64,000 bases of DNA. Source: CAYZXL01 sp964482435 (lineage in GTDB: Bacteria; Auribacterota; JABMQX01). Both the position numbers and the translations under genes were made by a program. The stretch's first letter is position 1, and the number at the start of each line of letters is the position of its first letter. Location of the stretch: positions 57,151 to 121,150 of the forward strand of contig CAYZXL010000009.1 of NCBI GenBank assembly GCA_964482435.1, written 5' to 3'. The notes beneath the pieces were generated by a model. It searched no databases. It was not told where the DNA came from and saw only the letters and a program-made list of their open reading frames with translations. Shown piece after piece: positions 50,462 through 58,852 of the stretch.

Positions 50462-52038
50462 AGGTCCTGCTCAGTGACAAACTCTCTCCCCAGGGAAAGG
50501 AAATCCTCAAGAAGAGGGGGTTAGAGTTCGATGAGAAAACCGAGCTGCCGCCCGACCAGCTCAAGGAGATGCTCGGCCAGTACGACGGCATCATCATCCG
50601 CAGTGGAACCAAATTGACAAAAGACCTTTTGGAAAAGCCCGGACGGCTCAAAGCCATCGCCAGAGCGGGTGTCGGCGTGGACAACGTGGATGTGCCGGCC
50701 GCAACCGAAAAGGGCATCGTCGTAATGAATACTCCCGGTGGAAATACCGTCTCTACCGCAGAGCTGACTTTCTCGATGCTCCTGGCGCTCTCTCGGAAAA
50801 TCCCCCAGGCGTGCGAATCCCTCCGAAAAGGAGAATGGAAGCGCAGCAAGTTCGCCGGGGTGGAGGTCCGCAACAAGGTTCTTGGAGTAATCGGCCTCGG
50901 GCGAATCGGAGCACAACTTTGCCAGTACGCGAATGCTTTCGGGATGCGGGTCATCGGTTACGACCCCTACGTCTCTGCGGACCGAGCCGAGCAGATTGGC
51001 GTGGAGATGGTTGACCTCGACCAGATTATCGGCCAGTCCGACTACATCTCGGTCCACACGCCGCTTACCTCCGAGACCAAGAACATCCTCGGCAGGGACG
51101 CCATCGCCAAAATGAAACCGGGCGCCTGCATTATCAACTGCGCTCGCGGCGGGATCGTTGACGAAGAGGCGCTCCTTGAGGCCCTGCAATCGGGCAAGCT
51201 TGGCGGTGCCGCCATTGACGTCTGGAGCCAGGAACCGCCCGCCGGCAACCGACTTCTCCAGTTGGAGAACGTCGTCGGCACGCCCCACCTCGGCGCTTCC
51301 ACCAAAGAAGCGCAGGACAACGTGGCGCTGGAAGCGGCTGAGCTTATGGCCGATTTCCTCCTCGAGGGCAAAGTAAAGAACGCGGTGAACGTCCCCTCCT
51401 TCGACGAGAAGCTCCTCCAGCAATTGCGCCCGTACATCTTTCTGAGCGAGAAGCTCGGCAGCCTCGTGGCTCAAATGCTGAAGGGAAACCTCAAGTCACT
51501 GGAGGTCGCGTACAGCGGAGAGCTTGAGCAGTCTGACGTAGCACCCCTCACCATTGGAATGCTGAAGGGCTTCCTCGGGCACGTCCTCGAGAGCGACGTG
51601 AACGAGGTGAACGCCGTATCCAAAGCTAAAGAGCGCGGCATTCACGTCATCGAGAGCAAGAGCAGCCGGAGCGAGGATTTCGCAGCCCTCGTCAAGGTGA
51701 CAGCGAAGTCCGACCTCGAGGAAATTTCCGTAGCCGGGACTGTCTTCGGGAAGAGAAACGACCCTCGGATTGTGAGGGTCAATGACTTCCACGTGGACGC
51801 CGTTCCGACGGGAAGTCTGATTATCATCATGAACTGGGACAGACCCGGCGCCATAGGGAAGATCGGCACGACCCTCGGCAAAAACAACGTTAACATCGCC
51901 GATATGACCTTAGGCCGCAAAAAGGCCGGAGAAAGCGCAGTCATCGTGCTGAACATTGATGGCGAGATTCCCGAGAAAGTCGTAGGAGAACTGAAGCAAC
52001 TCCCGGAGGTCATAGACGTCAAGGTCGTTCATCTATAG
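50458..52038 (+). CDS. serA: D-3-phosphoglycerate dehydrogenase
   Basis: SerA commits 3-phosphoglycerate to serine. The NAD-binding domain (LGVIGLGRIGAQLCQYANAFGM), substrate-binding words and catalytic histidine region (VVGTPHLGASTKEAQ) are clear; the last 200 residues comprise the allosteric substrate-binding and ACT domains (GSLIIIMNWDRPGAIGKIGTTLGKNNVNIADMTLGR), which sense serine. 526 residues is the long type. Coupled to the aminotransferase. Confidence 0.96.
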   Translation: MKVLLSDKLSPQGKEILKKRGLEFDEKTELPPDQLKEMLGQYDGIIIRSGTKLTKDLLEKPGRLKAIARAGVGVDNVDVPAATEKGIVVMNTPGGNTVSTAELTFSMLLALSRKIPQACESLRKGEWKRSKFAGVEVRNKVLGVIGLGRIGAQLCQYANAFGMRVIGYDPYVSADRAEQIGVEMVDLDQIIGQSDYISVHTPLTSETKNILGRDAIAKMKPGACIINCARGGIVDEEALLEALQSGKLGGAAIDVWSQEPPAGNRLLQLENVVGTPHLGASTKEAQDNVALEAAELMADFLLEGKVKNAVNVPSFDEKLLQQLRPYIFLSEKLGSLVAQMLKGNLKSLEVAYSGELEQSDVAPLTIGMLKGFLGHVLESDVNEVNAVSKAKERGIHVIESKSSRSEDFAALVKVTAKSDLEEISVAGTVFGKRNDPRIVRVNDFHVDAVPTGSLIIIMNWDRPGAIGKIGTTLGKNNVNIADMTLGRKKAGESAVIVLNIDGEIPEKVVGELKQLPEVIDVKVVHL

Positions 52039-52231
52039 ACGGCCAACTCGAGCGTTCGACGTCGTATTCGGAGCGCAGCCGAAGGCGCAGGAGACTCGCT
52101 GTCCATCTTTGCCCGTCTTCCAATAGACGGCTCTTGCTGCGCGCAGGGCCAGGCGCGTCAAAATTTTTTTGCGCCGACGCCCTGCCGGGAAGCAGAACTA
52201 CAGAGATTTATTCCGGGGAAGGTGATGAACG

Positions 52232-53572
52232 ATGCCCAGCACAGTTTTGGTAGGCGCCCAATGGGGCGATGAAGGGAAAGGAAAAATCATTGACCTTCTC
52301 ACGGAGAAGGTGGATTTTGTCGTCAGGATGCAGGGGGGAAGCAATGCCGGGCACACCGTCAGGACCGGCAAGGACGAATTCGTCCTCCACCTGATTCCTT
52401 CGGGCATCCTCCACGAGGGCAAGACCTGCATCATCGGAAATGGCGTCGTAGTGGACCCCGAGTCGCTCTTCGATGAAATAGACACTCTCACCAACAAGGG
52501 CGTCCGGATTCACGATAACCTCTTCATCAGCGAGAACGCTCACATCATCTTCCCTTACCACAAAATTCTCGACGTGCAGCGGGAGAAGCTCAAGGGAAGC
52601 AAGAAGATCGGCACCACCGGCAGAGGGATCAGCCCCGCTTACATGGACAAGGTCGGGTACATGGGAATCCGGGCGATTGACCTCCTGGACGAGGAAGTCT
52701 TGCGCGAGAAACTCCGCATCAACCTCCGTGAGAAGAACCTCCTCCTGACAAAAGTCTATGACCATCCGCCCCTCGATTTCGACGAAATCTACACCCGATA
52801 TTTCGGCTATGGCCAGAAGATGAAACCCTTTGTCCGCAACACCGAAGTCATCCTCAACGAAGCCCTCCAGCAGGATAAGAATATCCTCTTCGAGGGTGCG
52901 CAGGGGGCTCTCCTCGACGTGGATTTCGGGTCTTACCCGTTCGTCACCGCCTCTTCCACGACGGCAGGAGGAGCGTGCACGGGAAGCGGAACGGGTCCGA
53001 CGTGGATAGACCTCGTCGTCGGCGTCGTGAAAGCCTATACCACCCGCGTCGGCAGCGGCCCTCTCCCGACGGAATTTCCGCCCGAAGCCGATTTTGTGGA
53101 CAGGAAGCGAGACCGCGAGTACGGCTCTACAACGGGACGCTCGCGGCGCTGCGGCTGGTTTGACGCAGTGATAGTCAGGCACTCCGTCCGCGTCAATGGG
53201 ATAGGCGTTGCGGCACTGACGAAGCTCGACGTTCTCGACAACGTCCCGAAAATAAAAATCTGCACGTCGTACGAATGGAACGGCGAAATCATAAAAGAAT
53301 TCCCCAATAACACGCGCCTCCTGAGCAACTGCCGCCCTATATACGAGGAGATGGACGGTTGGGTTAGCCCGACATCCGACGTCCGTCGATATGACGACCT
53401 CCCCGAAAACGCAAGAAAATACATCGAGAGGCTCTCCAGCCTCATCAACTCGCCTATCGAGATAATATCCGTTGGCTCAGAGCGCTCCGAGACGATATTC
53501 CGGGGAGACCCGCTTGGCACAAAAATCTCTCATCGGGCAGGCAAATTCGTCGGGGGTGGCTCTCCCCGATGA
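52232..53572 (+). CDS. purA: Adenylosuccinate synthetase
   Basis: PurA joins IMP and aspartate with GTP on the way to AMP. VLVGAQWGDEGKGKI (P-loop with catalytic Asp), GGSNAGHTV, GTTGRGISPAYMDKV, FEGAQGALLDVDFGSYPFVTASST, the ADPsuccinate loop SVRVNGIGVAALTKLDV and SVGSERSETI are all present. 446 residues, slightly longer at the C terminus than usual. A 193-base gap with no gene precedes it; uppS overlaps its stop by four bases. Confidence 0.96.
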   Translation: MPSTVLVGAQWGDEGKGKIIDLLTEKVDFVVRMQGGSNAGHTVRTGKDEFVLHLIPSGILHEGKTCIIGNGVVVDPESLFDEIDTLTNKGVRIHDNLFISENAHIIFPYHKILDVQREKLKGSKKIGTTGRGISPAYMDKVGYMGIRAIDLLDEEVLREKLRINLREKNLLLTKVYDHPPLDFDEIYTRYFGYGQKMKPFVRNTEVILNEALQQDKNILFEGAQGALLDVDFGSYPFVTASSTTAGGACTGSGTGPTWIDLVVGVVKAYTTRVGSGPLPTEFPPEADFVDRKRDREYGSTTGRSRRCGWFDAVIVRHSVRVNGIGVAALTKLDVLDNVPKIKICTSYEWNGEIIKEFPNNTRLLSNCRPIYEEMDGWVSPTSDVRRYDDLPENARKYIERLSSLINSPIEIISVGSERSETIFRGDPLGTKISHRAGKFVGGGSPR

Positions 53573-54351
53573 AACCCCGCCGTCCCTCCGAACCTGAACC
53601 CGTCACAGATAAAAGAGCGAAAACCCTTGAGCGATACGGCCTTGACCCGGCGAAATTGCCTCGGCATGTCGCCATCATCATGGACGGAAACGGGCGATGG
53701 GCAAAGAAGCGGCGGCTTCCCCGGATAAAAGGGCATCGAGCTGCCGTCAAGACAGTGAGGGAGGTGGTCGAGTTCTGCGGCGACGTCGGCATCCCATTCC
53801 TGACCCTTTACGCCTTTTCCGTCGAGAACTGGCAGAGACCGAAGTCCGAAGTTAGCGCTCTGATGCGCCTTCTGCGGCAATATCTTCTGCGCGAAAGACC
53901 GCGCTTGATGAAAAATTCAATTCGCCTCCTCGCCATTGGAAGGACCGATGCCCTCCCGCCGGAGGTTCGCGAGGAGTTGCTGAAGACGGCGGAGCTGACT
54001 CAAAACAACCGGCGGCTCACAGTCCTCCTCGCCCTCAACTACGGGGGCAGAACGGAGATCGTTGATGCCGCGAGGGAATGCGCTCGACGAGCTATTCAGG
54101 GAGAGTTGGCTCCCGAGCAGATTGACGAAGAGCTCTTCTCCCGTTTTCTCTACACAAAGGACGTTCCTGACCCGGACCTTCTGGTTCGCACCGGCGGAGA
54201 GTTCCGCATCAGCAACTTCCTCCTCTGGCAAATCTCCTACTGCGAAATCTGGGTCACTGACGTCCTCTGGCCCGATTTCACCCGTAAACATATGGTCAGA
54301 GCCCTGAAGGACTTCGCCGCCAGAGAACGCCGATACGGCAGAGTGGAATGA
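53569..54351 (+). CDS. uppS: Undecaprenyl diphosphate synthase
   Basis: UppS extends farnesyl diphosphate to the C55 carrier for peptidoglycan. MDGNGRWAKKRRLPRIKGHRAAVKTV, YAFSVENWQRPKSEV, NYGGRTEIVDAA, DLLVRTGGEFRISNFLLWQISYCE and VLWPDF are diagnostic. 260 residues. It consumes isoprenoid made via dxs, encoded earlier in the window. Confidence 0.96.
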   Translation: MKPRRPSEPEPVTDKRAKTLERYGLDPAKLPRHVAIIMDGNGRWAKKRRLPRIKGHRAAVKTVREVVEFCGDVGIPFLTLYAFSVENWQRPKSEVSALMRLLRQYLLRERPRLMKNSIRLLAIGRTDALPPEVREELLKTAELTQNNRRLTVLLALNYGGRTEIVDAARECARRAIQGELAPEQIDEELFSRFLYTKDVPDPDLLVRTGGEFRISNFLLWQISYCEIWVTDVLWPDFTRKHMVRALKDFAARERRYGRVE

Positions 54352-54358
54352 GACGCTC

Positions 54359-55207
54359 ATGGAACGAGTCCTGACTGTCTCCGTATTCCTGGCATTTTGC
54401 ACCGCTACGTTATTGTTGAGCCATTGTCAGGTCGGCGGGATTCTGTTCCTGGTGGGGATCAACGTTCTCGTCGCGGCGGGTCTCTGGGAGTTCTACCTCC
54501 TCGCCAGAAAGAAAGGCAGGGTTTCTCTCCCCTACGGGATTTTCTGCGGAGCTGTTTACACTACCGCGGTCTTCTTCACGTGCCGCAACCCGCTGTATTG
54601 CTTCCCTGAATGCTTTTCCACGGTTGTCATACCAATCGCCTGTTTCGCCATGATATTTCTCTTCTTCGGCTGGAGAGCGGTCAGGGGGGATTATGGCTCT
54701 ATTCTTTTCGATTTTGGCGCTCTTGTTGGCGGGCTGGTCTTTGTCGGCTGGCTTTCCTCGTTCTTCATCAGAATGAATTATTTTCCGACGGCGGGACGGA
54801 ACGGAACGTGGTGGTTGCTGACCCTCATCGTCATTGCGGGAGGAGCGGATACTTTCGCCATGTACTCCGGCAAGGCTTTTGGAAAGAGGAAGTTTTCGCC
54901 GCGCATCAGCCCGAACAAGACCGTCGAGGGGTTCATCGGCGGGACCGTTGCCGCCGTTCTCCTCGGTTTGCTGTGCAAATTCCTTTTCCCACTGAAGATA
55001 AACGTCGCCCAGGCCCTCATTACCGCGACGACGATTTCTCTCATCAGCCACCTCGGAGACCTCGCTGAATCGGCATTGAAACGAGACGCCGGTGTCAAAG
55101 ATTCGGGGCGGCTGCCGGGCGTCGGCGGCGTCCTCGACCTGATGGATAGCGCTCTGTTTACGGCGCCGCTTGCCTACTTTTTCATGAAACTCTGGCTGCA
55201 CACATGA
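54359..55207 (+). CDS. cdsA: Phosphatidate cytidylyltransferase
   Basis: CdsA makes CDP-diacylglycerol. Eight or so membrane segments lead to the C-terminal signature SALKRDAGVKDSGRLPGVGG and LDLMDS. Compared with the consensus GHGG...LDRxD, His is replaced by Val and Arg by Leu, while the two Asp residues stay. I recall similar variants in Planctomycetota- and Verrucomicrobiota-like genomes. 282 residues. It sits between uppS and cmk; the dxr and rseP genes that often follow cdsA are absent here. Confidence 0.94.
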   Translation: MERVLTVSVFLAFCTATLLLSHCQVGGILFLVGINVLVAAGLWEFYLLARKKGRVSLPYGIFCGAVYTTAVFFTCRNPLYCFPECFSTVVIPIACFAMIFLFFGWRAVRGDYGSILFDFGALVGGLVFVGWLSSFFIRMNYFPTAGRNGTWWLLTLIVIAGGADTFAMYSGKAFGKRKFSPRISPNKTVEGFIGGTVAAVLLGLLCKFLFPLKINVAQALITATTISLISHLGDLAESALKRDAGVKDSGRLPGVGGVLDLMDSALFTAPLAYFFMKLWLHT

Positions 55208-55917
55208 AGCGGTCGAATCAGATTATTGCCATAGACGGCCCCGCGGCTTCCGGCAAGACAACAGTTGCCTCCATGCTCGCCAGGCGGCTCGGTTTCCTCT
55301 ACGTCAACACTGGTGCGATGTACCGAGCATTCGCCGTCGAAGTTCTGCGGGCGGGCGTCGCACCCGACGATTCGCCCACGATCGGGCGGTTACTTGCTGC
55401 CACCCGCATCTCCCTCGATTGCAGGCCGGATGGCTCGACTATCGTGACTCTCGACGGAGAGGACGTGAGCGAGGAGATAAAAAGCCAGGAGGTTGCCAAG
55501 ACCGCTTCCATCATCTCGCAGCTTCCGGCTGTGCGCCGCTACATGGTCTCCCAGCAAAGAAAGATCGCCCGTCGAGGAGGAACCGTCGCGGAAGGGAGAG
55601 ACACCACGACGGTCGTCTTCCGCAACGCCCGATATAAGTTCTACATAGACGCTTCCCTTTATATCCGCGCGCTGAGGCGCCACCGCGAACTCCGCGCCCG
55701 GGGAGTCTGCGTCCCTCTCTACCAGCTCATGAAAGACCTCAGAAAACGAGACCTCGCCGACCGCACCCGAAAGATTTCCCCTCTGCGAAAAGACCGCGAC
55801 GCCATGCTCATTGACACGACAAATCTCACGCCGGAACAGGTTGTAGAGCAAATCGAGCAATATCTGCGAGATTCCCTGAAGCAAAAAGAAAAGCCCGTCA
55901 CTCTCGACGGGGTTTGA
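55204..55917 (+). CDS. cmk: Cytidylate kinase
   Basis: Cmk phosphorylates CMP and dCMP. The P-loop IAIDGPAASGKTTVASMLA, YVNTGAMYRA, VAKTASIISQLPAVRRYMVSQQR, GGTVAEGRDTTTVVF (GRD motif) and the lid region match the family. 237 residues. It overlaps cdsA by four bases. Confidence 0.96.
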   Translation: MKRSNQIIAIDGPAASGKTTVASMLARRLGFLYVNTGAMYRAFAVEVLRAGVAPDDSPTIGRLLAATRISLDCRPDGSTIVTLDGEDVSEEIKSQEVAKTASIISQLPAVRRYMVSQQRKIARRGGTVAEGRDTTTVVFRNARYKFYIDASLYIRALRRHRELRARGVCVPLYQLMKDLRKRDLADRTRKISPLRKDRDAMLIDTTNLTPEQVVEQIEQYLRDSLKQKEKPVTLDGV

Positions 55918-56040
55918 GGGTTGCACCTTGGCGCGCGCTCTGGAAGTCGGGCGAGGTGAGATGGCAGTTCGCCGGGCGTTCCCCGTCAGGCGGGGGCAAA
56001 CGCCGGCCGCAGTGTCCAGGAGGGCAATGAAGGTCGCGCC

Positions 56041-56703
56041 GTGAAAGCTATTTACCGGGTTGCCTATATCCTTTTCAAGAGTGTGTTTAAGACCTTCTTC
56101 GGGCTGAAGGTTTACGGTCGGCACTACCTTCCCCGCGGAAAGGCTCTCATCGCCGCCAATCACCAGAGCTATGTTGACCCACTGGTTGTTGGCTCGGCGA
56201 TGCTGGAAGAAATGTGGTATCTGGCGAGAGAGGACCTTTTCAAGTTCAGGCCGTTTGCGTGGCTATGCGTCAAGGTGAACACCATCCCGGTAAGAAGGCG
56301 CCACGCTGACCGCTCGGCTTTGAAAGCGGTGCTCCAGAAGCTGGGCGAGGGAAGAAAGGTCCTGGTCTTTCCTGAAGGAACACGCTCTTACGACGGTCGG
56401 CTCCAAACTCCTGAGAGGGGGATGGCCTTGCTGGCGCACAAATCCGACGCCCCCGTCGTTCCGGCCTATGTCTCCGGCACATTTCAGGTTCTGCCGCGCG
56501 GGCGGAGAATGGTCCGCCCGCATCCCATATCCGTTTCCTTTGGTGCGCCCCTGCGTCTCGACGCGGAGTCGCTGAACGCCGGCGCGAGACAAGCCTACGA
56601 ATCTTTCAGCCAGCAGGTCATGAATGCCATCGCTGCCCTGAAGGCGGAGGTCGAGATGCACCCCGTCGAGAAATCCTCGACGCCTTCTCCTCGCAGGTTC
56701 TGA
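56041..56703 (+). CDS. plsC: 1-acyl-sn-glycerol-3-phosphate acyltransferase
   Basis: PlsC adds the second acyl chain to make phosphatidate, the CdsA substrate. The catalytic HxxxxD is in AANHQSYVDPLVV, the second block is ARRRHADRSALK-like, and the third is VFPEGTRSYDGRLQ. 220 residues starting with GTG 56041. A 123-base gap separates it from cmk; cmk, plsC order is widespread. Confidence 0.95.
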   Translation: MKAIYRVAYILFKSVFKTFFGLKVYGRHYLPRGKALIAANHQSYVDPLVVGSAMLEEMWYLAREDLFKFRPFAWLCVKVNTIPVRRRHADRSALKAVLQKLGEGRKVLVFPEGTRSYDGRLQTPERGMALLAHKSDAPVVPAYVSGTFQVLPRGRRMVRPHPISVSFGAPLRLDAESLNAGARQAYESFSQQVMNAIAALKAEVEMHPVEKSSTPSPRRF

Positions 56704-56820
56704 GTTTAGCTCCATCCCTCACCCGCTCTGCTTATCAGGCATCCCTTGTTCCGAGGAGACCGGCCACGCCATCAGAGGAGCTGCGGATGGGCTTCAGCCA
56801 GCGCGGTCGTGTGGGGTTGG

Positions 56821-58614
56821 CTATGAGCCAGCTTTCTTCCCCGCGAGCCGTTTTATACCCCATGCGAGGCACGCTGCTACGTACGGGCGCTTCTCGTTTC
56901 TCGCCAACTCGCTCAGCAGAGGAACATCCTTCTCGGTGGCGGTGCGCTTCACGACGTCGGCGGCGCGGTCCCGGAGTTCTCCGTCGGTTGCGTCAAGGGC
57001 TCTCATCGCCACGGGAAAGGCGAGCCGAGGGGCGTGATGAAGAAGCGCGCCCAAGAGGCAAATCCGCACCTGAGAGTCCTGTCTCGAATTGAGAATCTCG
57101 CGCATGATTTTGTCCGCCACCCCGGGCACTATTGCCTCCTCGAGTGTCCGCGCAACACGCCGTCGGATAATCAAATCCTCGTCCTGAAGGAAAGGCATGA
57201 GTTGCTCCGAGACGCTTGCGTCGGCGATACGCTCGAGAGCGAGCACTGCGGCTCGCCGGACCGCTGGGTCTTTATGGTTGAGATAGCGAACAAGCGTCCG
57301 TGAGGCAGGGGTATAACACATCGCCCCGAGGTCCTCGATTGCATGGACGAGGTCCCCGCTCTCCTTGCTCGGCAGCTCGCTCAGGAGCTTTCGTGGCAAG
57401 TTTTCGTCTCGCCATCGGATGCAGCGATCAATCTCGACAATCTGTGCAGCTTTGCCTTTTTTCTGATCCCCTTTTGCAAGCCCGTACGTCCGAAGCTCGA
57501 TTCTGTCATCCTGCACGTCGAGAAACGTGTAGGAGGGCAGGGAAAAATCCTTTGCGAGAGTCGCCGTCCACCAGTCGGGATAGTTACCTCCGACGGCTCC
57601 TCCCTGGACGAGATAGACGGTTCCGTTGCGGTCATCGCGCTTTCCTCCTCGAATCGGAAAGCAGCGCTCGTAGATGTGGGTATGTCCGACGAAAACCATG
57701 TCCACCCTGTGCTTGTCGAAAATTGCCTCCAGCTCTCGATTGCCGGACACCTTCCGGTTGTCGGAACCAGATTCATATCCCGTGCAGTAAACCGGATAAT
57801 GAAACGCGACGAACTTCCATTTCTTTGTTGTTGCCCCGAGATCGGCATCGAGAAAAGAAGCACATTTCTCAACGTGCGTGAAGGACACGATAGCAAAATG
57901 CGAGTTCCCCCAGTCGAAAGAAGAATAAGGCTCGCCCCCCGGCAACTCGTGGTACTTCCCGAACCAGTCGTTTTGCGGCTGCTCGGAGCCGTCGCCTTCG
58001 TGATTTCCTCTCGCCGGAAACAGAGGCGTCTGCTTGAGGACTGATGCAAATCTCTCAAAATGAGTCGGCCATTCGGCATATCTTCGGCCGTTGTTCACCA
58101 AATCTCCCATGTGCAGGACGAACTCTGGCTTTTTGGAAAGGAGATGTTCCGGGAGAGGTGTGGTCTGCCAGTAATCGCCCCAGAAGCGCGAATCGCCGAA
58201 AATTGCGAACCGAATGGGGCGGTCGGTCGCTGGAGCAGTGGCGAACTCCCCTCCCTGGACTTCTCTGCCGACACGAACCGCATAACCGTAACGAGTATCC
58301 GGCTGCAAGCGGCTGATCCGCACTTTGTGAATCTTCTCTCTCGCGTCGTCGGAGACGGTAACCTCGCCTTTTGGCTCGCGCCCTACGCGCCAGTATGTCA
58401 CTTGGCAGGCGGTTGCTTGCTTTGTCTCCCACATGACAGTCACGGCGCCAGGCGACGTGTTCTGAAGGTATGGCGCGATACGAAAGGCACTCCGTTCAGA
58501 GGTCGCTCGCGCAGCAGCCTGGGCAGCAAAACTGGACACAACCGCCGCGGCGAACGCAAAAATCCCAATTGCAGTGGCGAAAAGCCTCTTTGACCTTATC
58601 CGTTTCTGTCGCAT
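56821..58614 (-). CDS. Secreted purple acid phosphatase-like metallophosphoesterase with HEAT repeats
   Basis: From ATG 58614 (GGAG eight bases upstream) a signal peptide (LFATAIGIFAFAAAVVSSFAAQA) is followed by a fibronectin-like N-terminal domain and the metallophosphoesterase core: FAIFGDSRFWG, LHMGDLVNNGR, ARGNHEGDG, VAFHYPVY and VFVGHTHIYERCFP supply the metal ligands. The C-terminal 170 residues are four HEAT repeats (HKDPAVRRAAVLALERIADASVSEQLMPFLQ). The fusion is unusual; the HEAT part may bind a partner outside the cell. Convergent with plsC. Confidence 0.88.
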   Translation of the reverse strand: MRQKRIRSKRLFATAIGIFAFAAAVVSSFAAQAAARATSERSAFRIAPYLQNTSPGAVTVMWETKQATACQVTYWRVGREPKGEVTVSDDAREKIHKVRISRLQPDTRYGYAVRVGREVQGGEFATAPATDRPIRFAIFGDSRFWGDYWQTTPLPEHLLSKKPEFVLHMGDLVNNGRRYAEWPTHFERFASVLKQTPLFPARGNHEGDGSEQPQNDWFGKYHELPGGEPYSSFDWGNSHFAIVSFTHVEKCASFLDADLGATTKKWKFVAFHYPVYCTGYESGSDNRKVSGNRELEAIFDKHRVDMVFVGHTHIYERCFPIRGGKRDDRNGTVYLVQGGAVGGNYPDWWTATLAKDFSLPSYTFLDVQDDRIELRTYGLAKGDQKKGKAAQIVEIDRCIRWRDENLPRKLLSELPSKESGDLVHAIEDLGAMCYTPASRTLVRYLNHKDPAVRRAAVLALERIADASVSEQLMPFLQDEDLIIRRRVARTLEEAIVPGVADKIMREILNSRQDSQVRICLLGALLHHAPRLAFPVAMRALDATDGELRDRAADVVKRTATEKDVPLLSELARNEKRPYVAACLAWGIKRLAGKKAGS

Positions 58615-58852
58615 AACGTTTCTCCACGTTGCGTGTGTAACCACATTCACTGGCTTCTTCACTCACATACCCGAAGGTGCAGGCACACTCCGGAATAACC
58701 TGCGTCTCAGCAGCGGGCCCGGCACGGAGCTTCCCTTTGGGCTCATTCGCCGGCCGGGCCTCTGAGTACATCGGCGCTCCTCTCGCCCCGCGACCATTGC
58801 CGGGCAGGTCGAGCGGATGCCATAAGCCGCCGGCAGCCGCGTTTCTTAAAGC

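Noticed and set aside
52090..52160. CCGTCT-TCCAAT-AGACGG as serA terminator
   Set aside because: Stem of only six pairs and no U-tract directly after; the TTTTTTT run further on is not adjacent.
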